A stretch of 64,000 bases of DNA from Streptomyces macrolidinus (lineage in GTDB: Bacteria > Actinomycetota > Actinomycetes > Streptomycetales > Streptomycetaceae): positions 186,001 through 250,000 of the forward strand of contig NZ_JAMWMR010000007.1 in assembly GCF_023887685.1 (NCBI RefSeq), read 5' to 3'. Below the pieces are notes generated by a model that made no database searches, was not told the origin of the DNA, and saw nothing but the letters and a program-made list of their open reading frames with translations. Positions within the stretch are counted from its first letter, which is position 1, and every line of letters begins with the position of its first letter. The translations under genes were made by a program, and so were the position numbers. This document shows, in pieces, positions 25,443 to 34,665 of the stretch.

Positions 25443-25826
25443 ATGGCATACGGGCAGAAGATCCTCAAGGGCGACGCCTACAAGCGCGCCGCGATCAAGC
25501 GCCGTCACATCCGGATCCGCAAGCGGATCTCCGGCACGGCGGAGCGTCCCCGTCTGGTCGTGACCCGCTCCAACCGCCACATCGTGGCGCAGGTGATCGA
25601 CGACCTCAAGGGCCACACCCTGGCATCGGCGTCCACGCTGGACACCTCGATCCGTGGTGGCGAGGGCGACAAGTCCGCGCAGGCCAAGCAGGTCGGCGCC
25701 CTGGTCGCCGAGCGTGCCAAGGCCGCCGGCGTCGAGGCTGTCGTGTTCGACCGTGGTGGCAACCAGTACGCCGGGCGCATCGCCGCCCTGGCGGACGCCG
25801 CCCGCGAAGCCGGCCTGAAGTTCTGA
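25443..25826 (+). CDS. rplR: 50S ribosomal protein L18
   Basis: 127 aa. Basic N-terminus ([20 protein letters not shown]) and the 5S rRNA-binding core ...[20 protein letters not shown]. Starts 3 nt after rplF. Confidence 0.98.
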   Translation: MAYGQKILKGDAYKRAAIKRRHIRIRKRISGTAERPRLVVTRSNRHIVAQVIDDLKGHTLASASTLDTSIRGGEGDKSAQAKQVGALVAERAKAAGVEAVVFDRGGNQYAGRIAALADAAREAGLKF

Positions 25827-25866
25827 GCCGGTTCCGAGCTAGCGGAAACAGAGAGAGGTAATTCCA

Positions 25867-26472
25867 ATGGCTGGACCCCAGCGCCGCGGTGGCGGTGCCG
25901 GTGGCGGCGAGCGGCGGGACCGGAAGGGCCGTGACGGCGGCGCAGCTGCCGCCGAGAAGACCGCTTACGTTGAGCGCGTCGTCGCGATCAACCGTGTCGC
26001 CAAGGTTGTGAAGGGTGGTCGTCGCTTCAGCTTCACCGCGCTGGTCGTGGTGGGCGACGGTGACGGCACCGTGGGTGTCGGATACGGCAAGGCCAAGGAG
26101 GTGCCGGCCGCCATCGCCAAGGGCGTTGAGGAGGCCAAGAAGCACTTCTTCAAGGTCCCCCGCATCCAGGGCACCATCCCGCACCCGATCCAGGGTGAGA
26201 AGGCTGCCGGCGTCGTGCTGCTCAAGCCCGCGTCCCCGGGTACCGGTGTTATCGCCGGTGGTCCGGTGCGTGCCGTGCTCGAGTGCGCCGGTATCCACGA
26301 CATCCTGTCGAAGTCGCTCGGCTCCGACAACGCGATCAACATCGTGCACGCGACCGTGGCGGCCCTCAAGGGCCTGCAGCGTCCCGAGGAGGTCGCGGCC
26401 CGCCGTGGCCTGCCGCTCGAGGACGTCGCCCCCGCGGCTCTGCTGCGTGCGCGTGCAGGGGCGGGTGCGTGA
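25867..26472 (+). CDS. rpsE: 30S ribosomal protein S5
   Basis: 201 aa. A Gly/Arg-rich N-terminus ([18 protein letters not shown]) precedes the dsRBD-like core [20 protein letters not shown]. It forms part of the mRNA entry helicase site. GAGAGG ribosome site. The stop overlaps rpmD by 1 bp. Confidence 0.98.
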   Translation: MAGPQRRGGGAGGGERRDRKGRDGGAAAAEKTAYVERVVAINRVAKVVKGGRRFSFTALVVVGDGDGTVGVGYGKAKEVPAAIAKGVEEAKKHFFKVPRIQGTIPHPIQGEKAAGVVLLKPASPGTGVIAGGPVRAVLECAGIHDILSKSLGSDNAINIVHATVAALKGLQRPEEVAARRGLPLEDVAPAALLRARAGAGA

Positions 26473-26654
26473 TGGCACAGCTCAAGATCACGCAGGTCAA
26501 GTCCTACATCGGCAGCAAGCAGAACCACCGTGACACCCTGCGTACCCTGGGCCTCAAGCGCCTGGGTGACGTGGTCGTCAAGGAGGACCGCCCCGAGTTC
26601 CGCGGCATGGTGCACACCGTCCGCCACCTCGTGACGGTCGAGGAGGTCGACTGA
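26472..26654 (+). CDS. rpmD: 50S ribosomal protein L30
   Basis: 60 aa, [20 protein letters not shown]. The conserved segment [20 protein letters not shown] is intact. The ATG shares its A with the rpsE stop. Confidence 0.97.
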   Translation: MAQLKITQVKSYIGSKQNHRDTLRTLGLKRLGDVVVKEDRPEFRGMVHTVRHLVTVEEVD

Positions 26655-26656
26655 TC

Positions 26657-27112
26657 ATGGCGGAGCAGAACCCGCTGAAGATCCACAACCTCCGTCCCGC
26701 CCCGGGCGCCAAGACCGCGAAGACCCGTGTCGGTCGTGGTGAGGCGTCGAAGGGTAAGACGGCCGGTCGTGGTACGAAGGGCACCAAGGCCCGTTACCAG
26801 GTTCCGGAGCGCTTCGAGGGTGGCCAGATGCCGCTCCACATGCGCCTCCCGAAGCTGAAGGGCTTCAAGAACCCGTTCAAGACCGAGTTCCAGGTCGTGA
26901 ACCTCGACAAGCTGGCCGCGCTGTACCCGCAGGGTGGCGAGGTCACGGTCGAGGACCTGGTGGCCAAGGGCGCCGTTCGCAAGAACAGCCTGGTCAAGGT
27001 CCTGGGTCAGGGCGAGATCTCCGTGGCGCTGCAGGTGACGGTCGACGCCGTCTCCGGCTCCGCCAAGGAGAAGATCACCGCCGCGGGCGGTACGGTCACC
27101 GAGCTCGTCTGA
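26657..27112 (+). CDS. rplO: 50S ribosomal protein L15
   Basis: 151 aa. N-terminal basic, Gly-rich extension ([20 protein letters not shown]) threads into 23S rRNA. Two nt after rpmD. Followed by a perfect 15-bp hairpin and then secY. Confidence 0.98.
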   Translation: MAEQNPLKIHNLRPAPGAKTAKTRVGRGEASKGKTAGRGTKGTKARYQVPERFEGGQMPLHMRLPKLKGFKNPFKTEFQVVNLDKLAALYPQGGEVTVEDLVAKGAVRKNSLVKVLGQGEISVALQVTVDAVSGSAKEKITAAGGTVTELV

Positions 27113-27147
27113 TTCTCACGGGCGCCTCGATGGCATGAACGATCCCG

Positions 27148-27181
27148 ACCGGGGATACCCCACAATTGGGGTATCCCCGGT
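27148..27181 (+). terminator. Strong hairpin between rplO and secY
   Basis: Arms 27148-27162 and 27167-27181 are perfect 15-bp complements with a CAAT loop. A weaker outer pair AACGA/TCGTT extends the dyad. It could terminate or attenuate readthrough from the ribosomal genes into secY. No clear T tract. Confidence 0.75.
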
Positions 27182-27356
27182 TGGTCGTTCCTAGGGGGGC
27201 GCTCTCGCCGGTAAGGTGGCCTGCACTGTCAACTTCCGTGAGGTGTCGCGGTACGGGCACCCAAAGCGGCAGTTGATCGTTATCCATGTCGTTGTCCAGT
27301 CGGAATCTCAAGACCGTCACCCTTGACGCAGTTGCGCGGGGGTCGCAGGAGGCACC

Positions 27357-28670
27357 GTGCTCACCGCGTTCGCCCGGGCGTTCAAGACGCCCGACCTGCG
27401 CAAGAAGCTGCTCTTCACACTCGGCATCATCGTGGTGTACCGGCTCGGTACCCACATCCCGATCCCGGGTGTCGACTACAAGAGCGTCCAGACCTGTATC
27501 GACGTGGCCAAGGGCAATCAGGGCCTGTTCGGACTGGTGAACATGTTCAGCGGCGGCGCGCTGCTGCAGATCACGGTCTTCGCGCTGGGCATCATGCCGT
27601 ACATCACGGCGAGCATCATCCTCCAGTTGCTGACCGTGGTCATCCCGCGCCTGGAAGCCCTGAAGAAGGAAGGCCAGTCCGGTACCGCGAAGATCACGCA
27701 GTACACCCGTTATCTGACGGTGGCGCTGGCGATCCTCCAGGGAACCGGCCTCGTGGCCACCGCCCGCACGGGCGCTCTGTTCGCCGGCTGCCCGGTCGCG
27801 TCCTCGATCGTCCCGGACCCGTCGATCTTCACGACCATCACGATGGTCATCACCATGACCGCCGGTACGGCCGTCGTCATGTGGCTCGGTGAGCTGATCA
27901 CCGACCGCGGCATCGGCAACGGCATGTCGATCCTGATGTTCATCTCGATCGCCGCGACCTTCCCCTCGGCCCTGTGGGCCATCAAGAAGCAGGGCAGCCT
28001 CGCGGGCGGCTGGATCGAGTTCGGCACCGTCATCGCGGTCGGCCTGGTCATGGTCGCCCTGGTGGTCTTCGTCGAGCAGGCCCAGCGCCGTATCCCGGTC
28101 CAGTACGCGAAGCGCATGATCGGCCGCCGTGCCTACGGCGGTACGTCCACCTACATCCCGCTGAAGGTGAACCAGGCGGGTGTGATCCCCGTCATCTTCG
28201 CATCGTCGCTGCTCTACATCCCGGCTCTGATCGCGCAGTTCTCCGGGGGCAACTCCGGCTGGAAGACGTGGATCCAGCAGAACCTCACCAAGGGCGATCA
28301 CCCGATTTACATCAGCCTGTACTTCTTGCTCATCGTGTTCTTCGCGTTCTTCTACGTGGCGATCTCCTTCAACCCCGAGGAAGTCGCGGACAACATGAAG
28401 AAGTATGGTGGCTTCATCCCGGGCATCCGGGCTGGTCGGCCGACCGCTGAGTACCTCAGCTACGTACTCAACCGGATCACGTGGCCGGGTTCGCTGTATC
28501 TGGGTCTGATCGCTCTCGTACCGACCATGGCGCTGGTCGGCTTCGGAGCGAACCAGAACTTCCCCTTCGGTGGGACGAGCATCCTGATCATCGTGGGTGT
28601 CGGTCTCGAGACGGTGAAGCAGATCGAGAGCCAGCTCCAGCAGCGCAATTACGAAGGGTTCCTCCGCTGA
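27357..28670 (+). CDS. secY: Preprotein translocase subunit SecY
   Basis: Channel subunit of the Sec translocon, 437 aa, with about ten membrane spans. The first is LLFTLGIIVVYRLGTHIPIPG with the plug region after it. The cytosolic loop FVEQAQRRIPVQYAKRMIGR and the C-terminal NRITWPGSLYLG region are typical. GTG start after an AGGAGG-like site. The 244-nt leader suggests separate control from the ribosomal genes. The stop overlaps adk by 1 bp. Confidence 0.98.
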   Translation: MLTAFARAFKTPDLRKKLLFTLGIIVVYRLGTHIPIPGVDYKSVQTCIDVAKGNQGLFGLVNMFSGGALLQITVFALGIMPYITASIILQLLTVVIPRLEALKKEGQSGTAKITQYTRYLTVALAILQGTGLVATARTGALFAGCPVASSIVPDPSIFTTITMVITMTAGTAVVMWLGELITDRGIGNGMSILMFISIAATFPSALWAIKKQGSLAGGWIEFGTVIAVGLVMVALVVFVEQAQRRIPVQYAKRMIGRRAYGGTSTYIPLKVNQAGVIPVIFASSLLYIPALIAQFSGGNSGWKTWIQQNLTKGDHPIYISLYFLLIVFFAFFYVAISFNPEEVADNMKKYGGFIPGIRAGRPTAEYLSYVLNRITWPGSLYLGLIALVPTMALVGFGANQNFPFGGTSILIIVGVGLETVKQIESQLQQRNYEGFLR

Positions 28671-29329
28671 TGCGAATCGTCCTCGTCGGGCCGCCCGGTG
28701 CGGGCAAGGGAACGCAGGCCGCGTTCCTCGCCAAGAACCTGTCGATCCCGCACATCTCCACGGGCGACCTGTTCCGAGCCAACATCAGCCAGCAGACGGA
28801 CCTGGGCAAGCTCGCGAAGTCCTACATGGACGCGGGCAACCTGGTGCCGGACGAGGTCACCATCGCGATGGCCAAGGACCGCATGGAGCAGCCCGACGCG
28901 CAGGGCGGCTTCCTGCTGGACGGCTTCCCGCGGAACGCGCAGCAGGCCGTGGCGCTGGACGAGATGCTCACCGCCGAGGGCATGAAGCTGGACGCGGTCC
29001 TCGACCTGGAGGTCCCCGAGGACGAGGTCGTCAAGCGCATCGCGGGCCGCCGCGTCTGCCGAAACGACTCGGCGCATGTCTTCCACGTCTCCTACCAGCC
29101 CGCCGAGCAGGAAGGCGTCTGCGACATCTGCGGCGGCGAGCTGTACCAGCGGGACGACGACTCGGAGGACACCGTCCGCAAGCGGCTGGAGGTCTACCAC
29201 ACGCAGACCGAGCCGATCATCGACTACTACAAGGCCCAGGGCCTGGTCGTCACGATCTCGGCGCTCGGCAAGGTGGACGAGGTCACCGCGCGCGCGATGC
29301 AGGTGCTCGGGAAGGCCGACGACCAGTAG
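28670..29329 (+). CDS. adk: Adenylate kinase
   Basis: AMP + ATP to 2 ADP, 219 aa from the ATG overlapping the secY stop. P loop GPPGAGKGT (8-16), AMP-binding region STGDLFRANI, DGFPRNAQQ. The lid has Cys residues (GRRVCRND... and CDICGG), resembling the zinc-binding lid although the first pair is incomplete. Translationally coupled to secY. Confidence 0.98.
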   Translation: MRIVLVGPPGAGKGTQAAFLAKNLSIPHISTGDLFRANISQQTDLGKLAKSYMDAGNLVPDEVTIAMAKDRMEQPDAQGGFLLDGFPRNAQQAVALDEMLTAEGMKLDAVLDLEVPEDEVVKRIAGRRVCRNDSAHVFHVSYQPAEQEGVCDICGGELYQRDDDSEDTVRKRLEVYHTQTEPIIDYYKAQGLVVTISALGKVDEVTARAMQVLGKADDQ

Positions 29330-29358
29330 GTCGCCCTTCTCGGCCACAACCGCTCTAC

Positions 29359-29391
29359 CGGCCGCGGCTCCCGTGAAGGGGGCCGCGGCCG
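29359..29391 (+). terminator. Terminator after adk
   Basis: A 14-bp GC-rich stem (arms 29359-29372 and 29378-29391, one T-G wobble) with a GTGAA loop, 29 bp past adk. It separates secY-adk from map, at least partly. Confidence 0.8.
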
Positions 29392-29506
29392 ATGCGTGGG
29401 CCGCCGCAGCCAGTGCCGTCTCAGGGACGCCGGACGGGTCGGCTGTACCGTCCCCGTATCTTTGATGGTGTCCGTCTTACTCCGGTCCAGAAAGGCCGCA
29501 GCCGCC

Positions 29507-30343
29507 ATGGTGCAGATCAAGACCCCCGAGCAGATCGCCAAGATGCGTGAGGCGGGGCTGGTCGTCGCCGCCGTGCACGCGGCCACGCGCGAGGCGGCCG
29601 TGCCGGGCGCCACGACGAAGGACCTGGACGAGGCCGCCCGCAAGGTGCTCGCCGAGCACGGGGCCAAGTCCAACTTCCTCGGGTACGGCGGCTTCCCCGC
29701 GACCATCTGCACCTCCGTGAACGAGGTCGTGGTCCACGGCATCCCCTCCGACGAGGTCGTCCTCAAGGACGGCGACATCATCTCCATCGACGCGGGCGCG
29801 ATCGTGGACGGCTGGCACGGGGACGCCGCGTACACGGCGTTCGTCGGCTCGGGCCACGCTCCGGAGCTGATCGAGCTGTCCCGGGTCACCGAGGAGTCGA
29901 TGTGGGCCGGGATCGCGGCGATGAAGCCGGGCAACCGGCTCGTCGACATCTCGCGCGCCATCGAGACGTACATCCGCCGCCAGCCGAAGCAGGGCGGCGG
30001 GCGCTACGGGATCATCGAGGACTACGGCGGCCACGGCATCGGCACCGAGATGCACATGGACCCGCACCTGCTGAACTACGTCGAGCGTCGGCGCGGCAAG
30101 GGCCCGAAGCTGGTGCCCGGGTTCTGCCTGGCCATCGAGCCGATGGTGTCGCTGGGGACGCCGCGGACCGAGGTCCTCTCGGACGACTGGACCGTGATCA
30201 CCACGGACGGCACCTGGTCCTCCCACTGGGAGCACTCCGTCGCCCTCACCGCGCAGGGCCCCCTGGTGCTGACCGCCCCCGACGGCGGTAAGGCCAAGCT
30301 CGCGGAGTACGGCATCACGGCCGCCCCCGACCCCCTCGCATGA
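29507..30343 (+). CDS. map: Methionine aminopeptidase, type I
   Basis: Removes initiator Met from nascent proteins. 278 aa from ATG 29507 (MVQIKTPEQIAKMREAGLVV). Metal ligands are expected in SIDAGAIVDGWHGDAAYT (two Asp), GGHGIGTEMH (His), AIEPMV (Glu) and SSHWEHSVAL (Glu); all are present. An AAAGG site lies 11 nt upstream. An upstream in-frame extension is unlike MetAP. Streptomycetes usually have a second map gene elsewhere. Confidence 0.96.
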   Translation: MVQIKTPEQIAKMREAGLVVAAVHAATREAAVPGATTKDLDEAARKVLAEHGAKSNFLGYGGFPATICTSVNEVVVHGIPSDEVVLKDGDIISIDAGAIVDGWHGDAAYTAFVGSGHAPELIELSRVTEESMWAGIAAMKPGNRLVDISRAIETYIRRQPKQGGGRYGIIEDYGGHGIGTEMHMDPHLLNYVERRRGKGPKLVPGFCLAIEPMVSLGTPRTEVLSDDWTVITTDGTWSSHWEHSVALTAQGPLVLTAPDGGKAKLAEYGITAAPDPLA

Positions 30344-30483
30344 TGATCTCCCTCATGGGGCAGACTGCTCGATTCGTGTTTCCTGGGACGCTGACGTAGA
30401 CTGACTCGTCGGCTCTCGTGCATCTGCATGTCTGCGTGCGGGAACGCGAAGTCGATCAAGGTAGTCGATTCGAAGGGCGAAGC

Positions 30484-30705
30484 GTGGCCAAGAAGCAAGG
30501 TGCCATCGAGATCGAGGGCACTGTCGTCGAGTCTCTGCCGAACGCCATGTTCAAGGTCGAGCTCCAGAACGGCCACCAGGTCCTGGCACACATCAGCGGC
30601 AAGATGCGTATGCACTACATCCGCATCCTCCCTGACGACCGGGTCGTGGTGGAGCTGTCTCCGTACGACCTGACGCGTGGCCGGATCGTCTACCGCTACA
30701 AGTAG
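30484..30705 (+). CDS. infA: Translation initiation factor IF-1
   Basis: 73 aa OB-fold protein from GTG 30484 ([20 protein letters not shown]). [20 protein letters not shown] is the rRNA-binding face. An AAGGG site precedes it. A TAGACT box at 30397-30402, with a poor -35, may be its promoter. Confidence 0.97.
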   Translation: MAKKQGAIEIEGTVVESLPNAMFKVELQNGHQVLAHISGKMRMHYIRILPDDRVVVELSPYDLTRGRIVYRYK

Positions 30706-30760
30706 ATCTTGCCGTGCCCCGCTTCACGGGGCTGTGGCACTGACCCGGAGAACCTCACCC

Positions 30761-30874
30761 ATGAAGGTCAAGCCGAGCGTCAAGAAGATCTGCGACAAGT
30801 GCAGGGTGATCCGCCGTCACGGCCGGGTCATGGTCATCTGCGACAACCCGCGCCACAAGCAGCGCCAGGGCTGA
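30761..30874 (+). CDS. rpmJ: 50S ribosomal protein L36, zinc-binding type
   Basis: 37 aa, [20 protein letters not shown]. The ligands Cys11, Cys14, Cys27 and His32 form the zinc site, so this is the zinc-dependent paralog class. A CCGGAG site lies upstream. Part of infA-rpmJ-rpsM-rpsK. Confidence 0.97.
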   Translation: MKVKPSVKKICDKCRVIRRHGRVMVICDNPRHKQRQG

Positions 30875-30941
30875 GCACGACCCCTCCCTCTGCATCCGCA
30901 GAGCTTCGCGCGACGCGAGCAACATGTTCATACGCAGGACC

Positions 30942-31117
30942 CGGACCTGGGATCCCAGGTCTGACACCCCCGGCTCGGAGGCCGGGGACCCAGTCCGTAC
31001 CTCGTACGGCGGCTGGGATCCGGTTCTGTGGAAGACCTCCGAAGATCAACTGGAGCCATTGAATGGCACGCGTTTCCGGTGTTGACATCCCGCGCGAAAA
31101 GCGCGTGGAGGTCGCCC
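30942..31117 (+). promoter_or_regulatory. Structured leader of rpsM with a possible switch
   Basis: Three hairpins lie in the 188 nt before rpsM: GACCTGG-GATC-CCAGGTC (30944-30961, a perfect palindrome), CCCCGGC/GCCGGGG (30968-30987), and CCAG.CCGTAC-CTC-GTACGG..CTGG (30990-31116). CTGGGATCC at 31113-31121 could instead pair with GGATCCCAG inside the first hairpin, so two folds exclude each other. Function is inferred. Confidence 0.5.
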
Positions 31118-31443
31118 TCACCTACGTGTTCGGCATCGGCCGGACCCTTTCGCAGGAGACGCTGGCTGCGACCGGCGTCGACCCCAACACCCGCGTCCGC
31201 GACCTGAGCGAAGAGCAGCTCGTCGCGATCCGCGAGTACGTTGACAACAACATCAAGACCGAGGGTGACCTCCGTCGCGAGATCCAGGCCGACATCCGCC
31301 GCAAGGTCGAGATCGGTTGTTACCAGGGTCTGCGTCACCGCCGTGGTCTGCCGGTCCGCGGTCAGCGCACCAGCACGAACGCCCGCACCCGCAAGGGCCC
31401 GCGTCGCGCCATCGCCGGCAAGAAGAAGCCGGGCAAGAAGTAG
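31063..31443 (+). CDS. rpsM: 30S ribosomal protein S13
   Basis: 126 aa, [20 protein letters not shown]. The H2TH region ([19 protein letters not shown]) and the basic tail [15 protein letters not shown] that reaches the P site are present. S13 contacts S19 and L5. Confidence 0.98.
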   Translation: MARVSGVDIPREKRVEVALTYVFGIGRTLSQETLAATGVDPNTRVRDLSEEQLVAIREYVDNNIKTEGDLRREIQADIRRKVEIGCYQGLRHRRGLPVRGQRTSTNARTRKGPRRAIAGKKKPGKK

Positions 31444-31508
31444 TCCGCAGCGGATACCTGTCCACGGTCTTCGCTGTAGGACCGACCACCTCCCGTAGGA
31501 GTTAGTAG

Positions 31509-31913
31509 ATGCCCCCCAAGGGTCGTCAGGGCGCTGCCAAGAAGGTGCGCCGCAAGGAAAAGAAGAACGTCGCTCACGGCCACGCGCACATCAAGAGCAC
31601 GTTCAACAACACGATCGTCTCCATCACGGACCCGTCCGGCAACGTGATCTCCTGGGCCTCCGCCGGCCACGTCGGCTTCAAGGGCTCCCGGAAGTCCACG
31701 CCGTTCGCCGCGCAGATGGCCGCCGAGTCGGCTGCCCGCCGCGCTCAGGAGCACGGCATGCGCAAGGTCGACGTGTTCGTGAAGGGCCCGGGTTCCGGTC
31801 GTGAGACCGCGATCCGCTCCCTGCAGGCCACGGGCCTCGAGGTCGGCTCCATCCAGGACGTCACCCCGACCCCGCACAACGGCTGCCGTCCGCCGAAGCG
31901 CCGCCGCGTCTGA
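31509..31913 (+). CDS. rpsK: 30S ribosomal protein S11
   Basis: 134 aa. [20 protein letters not shown] and the end [18 protein letters not shown] are typical. Platform protein of the 30S subunit. A GTAGGAG site precedes it. rpsD, which follows in enteric bacteria, is absent here; the next gene is rpoA after a hairpin. Confidence 0.98.
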   Translation: MPPKGRQGAAKKVRRKEKKNVAHGHAHIKSTFNNTIVSITDPSGNVISWASAGHVGFKGSRKSTPFAAQMAAESAARRAQEHGMRKVDVFVKGPGSGRETAIRSLQATGLEVGSIQDVTPTPHNGCRPPKRRRV

Positions 31914-31943
31914 CGCGTTCGCAGCTTCCCGGTCGCGGGATTC

Positions 31944-31979
31944 CGGGCGGTACGGTCCCTTGCGGGGCCGTGCCGCCCG
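31944..31979 (+). terminator. Hairpin between rpsK and rpoA
   Basis: Arms 31944-31959 and 31964-31979 pair over 16 bp with two wobbles and a TTGC loop. It could reduce readthrough into rpoA or mark an RNA processing point. The 159-nt gap also has CATATAG at 32030-32036 that may belong to a promoter, without a clear -35. Confidence 0.7.
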
Positions 31980-32072
31980 TACCCTTGCAATAGCCCCCCG
32001 TGCCGTCATGGCGCGCGGGATCTGTCGGGCGTCATATAGCGGGCGCCCACGACTGAAGGATCTGATCCACAC

Positions 32073-33095
32073 ATGCTGATCGCTCAGCGTCCCTCGTTGA
32101 CCGAAGAGGTCGTCGACGAGTTCCGCTCCCGGTTCGTGATCGAGCCGCTGGAGCCGGGCTTCGGCTACACCCTCGGCAACTCCCTGCGCCGTACGCTCCT
32201 GTCCTCGATCCCGGGTGCGGCGGTCACGTCCATCCGCATCGACGGCGTTCTGCACGAGTTCACCACCGTGCCGGGCGTCAAGGAGGACGTCACCGACCTG
32301 ATCCTCAACATCAAGCAGCTCGTCGTCTCCTCGGAGCACGACGAGCCGGTCGTGATGTACCTGCGCAAGCAGGGCCCGGGTCTGGTCACCGCCGCCGACA
32401 TCGCGCCCCCGGCCGGTGTCGAGGTACACAACCCCGACCTGGTCCTCGCCACGCTCAACGGCAAGGGCAAGCTGGAGATGGAGCTGACCGTCGAGCGCGG
32501 TCGCGGTTACGTCTCCGCCGTGCAGAACAAGCAGGTGGGCCAGGAGATCGGCCGTATCCCGGTCGACTCCATCTACTCGCCGGTTCTCAAGGTCACCTAC
32601 AAGGTCGAGGCGACCCGTGTCGAGCAGCGCACCGACTTCGACAAGCTGATCGTCGACGTCGAGACCAAGCAGGCCATGCGTCCGCGTGACGCCATGGCGT
32701 CCGCCGGCAAGACCCTGGTGGAGCTGTTCGGTCTGGCCCGCGAGCTGAACATCGACGCCGAGGGCATCGACATGGGCCCGTCCCCCACGGACGCCGCCCT
32801 GGCCGCCGATCTCGCGCTGCCGATCGAGGAGCTGGAGCTCACGGTCCGCTCCTACAACTGCCTCAAGCGTGAGGGCATCCACTCCGTGGGTGAGCTGGTC
32901 GCGCGCTCCGAGGCCGACCTGCTGGACATCCGCAACTTCGGTGCGAAGTCCATCGACGAGGTCAAGGCGAAGCTGGCCGGCATGGGCCTGGCCCTCAAGG
33001 ACAGCCCGCCCGGATTCGACCCGACCGCCGCCGCCGACGCCTTCGGCGCCGACGACGACGCGGACGCCGGGTTCGTCGAGACCGAGCAGTACTGA
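32073..33095 (+). CDS. rpoA: RNA polymerase alpha subunit
   Basis: 340 aa. N-terminal assembly domain ([23 protein letters not shown] split here at the usual site) and C-terminal domain ~250-320 ([20 protein letters not shown] and [14 protein letters not shown]) that binds activators and UP elements. Acidic tail [19 protein letters not shown]. Followed by rplQ after 122 nt. Confidence 0.98.
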   Translation: MLIAQRPSLTEEVVDEFRSRFVIEPLEPGFGYTLGNSLRRTLLSSIPGAAVTSIRIDGVLHEFTTVPGVKEDVTDLILNIKQLVVSSEHDEPVVMYLRKQGPGLVTAADIAPPAGVEVHNPDLVLATLNGKGKLEMELTVERGRGYVSAVQNKQVGQEIGRIPVDSIYSPVLKVTYKVEATRVEQRTDFDKLIVDVETKQAMRPRDAMASAGKTLVELFGLARELNIDAEGIDMGPSPTDAALAADLALPIEELELTVRSYNCLKREGIHSVGELVARSEADLLDIRNFGAKSIDEVKAKLAGMGLALKDSPPGFDPTAAADAFGADDDADAGFVETEQY

Positions 33096-33217
33096 GCGCT
33101 CGGCCTCGCACCCCTTCCAGGTCCCTTCGGGGGCCTGGATCTCCGACAGGCGACCGCCTGCTCGGATACTGACCCCGGTACCTGACACGGCCGGGGCAGA
33201 TACCAAGGAGAGACACA

Positions 33218-33700
33218 ATGCCGAAGCCCACCAAGGGTGCCCGCATGGGCGGCAGCGCCGCGCACGAGAAGCTGATCCTCGCGAACCTCGCGAAGGCGCT
33301 GTTCGAGCACGGTCGTATCACCACCACCGAGGCGAAGGCGCGCAAGCTGCGTCCCTACGCCGAGCGTCTGGTCACCAAGGCGAAGAAGGGCGACCTTCAC
33401 AACCGCCGTCAGGTGCTCCAGGTGATCACGGACAAGAGCATCGTCCACACGCTCTTCACCGAGATCGGCCCGCGCTACGAGAACCGTCCGGGTGGCTACA
33501 CCCGCATCACCAAGATCGGTAACCGCCGTGGCGACAACGCGCCCATGGCCGTGATCGAGCTGGTCGAGGCGCTGACGGTGCAGCAGAAGGCCGTGGGTGA
33601 GGCCGAGGCCGCCACCAAGCGTGCGGTCAAGGAGGCCGACGAGGCCAAGGTCGAGGAGACCAAGGTCGAGGACGCCGCCGAGGAGTCGAAGGACGCCTGA
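33218..33700 (+). CDS. rplQ: 50S ribosomal protein L17 with C-terminal extension
   Basis: 160 aa; the core ([20 protein letters not shown] to ~120) is followed by an acidic, Ala/Glu/Lys-rich tail of ~40 residues (EEADKAKVEET-like; [20 protein letters not shown]). L17 lies near the tunnel exit. A CAAGGAGAG site precedes the ATG and a terminator follows. Confidence 0.98.
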   Translation: MPKPTKGARMGGSAAHEKLILANLAKALFEHGRITTTEAKARKLRPYAERLVTKAKKGDLHNRRQVLQVITDKSIVHTLFTEIGPRYENRPGGYTRITKIGNRRGDNAPMAVIELVEALTVQQKAVGEAEAATKRAVKEADEAKVEETKVEDAAEESKDA

Positions 33701-33717
33701 GGCAATCCCTCGCAGTG

Positions 33718-33748
33718 AGCGGGTCCGCCCCTTGGGGGCGGGCCCGCT
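33718..33748 (+). terminator. Terminator after rplQ
   Basis: A 14-bp stem (33718-33731 with 33735-33748, one wobble) and 3-nt loop, followed by TT. It closes the alpha operon before truA. Confidence 0.88.
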
Positions 33749-33773
33749 TTCGCGTACCTGAGAGGATTCAGGA

Positions 33774-34616
33774 GTGAGTGACGAAGTACAGCCCGGACAC
33801 GTCCGTATCCGCCTCGACCTGTCCTACGACGGCACCGACTTCCACGGCTGGGCCAAGCAGGCCGGTGGTCGGCGGACCGTGCAGGGGGAGATCGAGGACG
33901 CGCTGCGTACGGTCACCCGGTCCGGGCGGACCTACGAGCTGACGGTGGCCGGGCGGACCGACGCCGGGGTGCACGCCAGGGGCCAGGTCGCCCATGTCGA
34001 TCTGGACCGGGAGGTCTGGGCCGAGCAGAGCGGCAAGCTGCTCAAGCGGCTCGCCGGGCGGCTGCCCAGGGATGTGCGGGTCTGGGCGCTCAGGGAGGCG
34101 CCGAGCGGCTTCAACGCCCGGTTCGCCGCGATGTGGCGGCGCTATGTCTACCGCGTCACGGACAACCCCGGCGGGGTGGATCCCCTGCTGCGCAACCACG
34201 TCCTGTGGCACGACTGGCCGCTGGACGTCGACGTCATGGACACCGCCGCGAAGTCCTTGATCGGGGAGCACGACTTCGCCGCGTACGCGAAGAAGCGCGA
34301 GGGCGCGACGACGATCCGCGAGATCCTCGACTTCGGGGTGCGCCGGAAGGCGGACGGCATAGTCGAGATCGAGGTCCGCGCGGACGCGTTCTGCCACAAC
34401 CAGGTGCGCTCCATGGTCGGCGCCCTGCTGTTCGTGGGCGACGGTCACCGGGGTGTGGAGTGGCCGCGGAACGTCCTCGACGCCGGTGTCCGCGACAGCG
34501 CCGTCCATGTCGTACGCGCGCTCGGGCTGACCCTGGAAGAGGTCGCGTACCCGGCGGACGACCAGCTCGCCGAGCGCCAGCGGCAGGCGCGGCGAGTGCG
34601 CGGCGAGGTGCACTGA
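33774..34616 (+). CDS. truA: tRNA pseudouridine(38-40) synthase TruA
   Basis: 280 aa. The catalytic Asp lies in [13 protein letters not shown], and [13 protein letters not shown] and [17 protein letters not shown] are family motifs. Modifies the anticodon arm of many tRNAs. GTG start; the AGAGGA site 8 nt upstream is preferred to the CAGGAG that abuts the start. Its place after rplQ is conserved in many bacteria. Confidence 0.97.
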   Translation: MSDEVQPGHVRIRLDLSYDGTDFHGWAKQAGGRRTVQGEIEDALRTVTRSGRTYELTVAGRTDAGVHARGQVAHVDLDREVWAEQSGKLLKRLAGRLPRDVRVWALREAPSGFNARFAAMWRRYVYRVTDNPGGVDPLLRNHVLWHDWPLDVDVMDTAAKSLIGEHDFAAYAKKREGATTIREILDFGVRRKADGIVEIEVRADAFCHNQVRSMVGALLFVGDGHRGVEWPRNVLDAGVRDSAVHVVRALGLTLEEVAYPADDQLAERQRQARRVRGEVH

Positions 34617-34665
34617 GGTGCGCTGAAAGGGGCTCCGCGGTGATCACCGCGGAGCCGCCCTCAGG

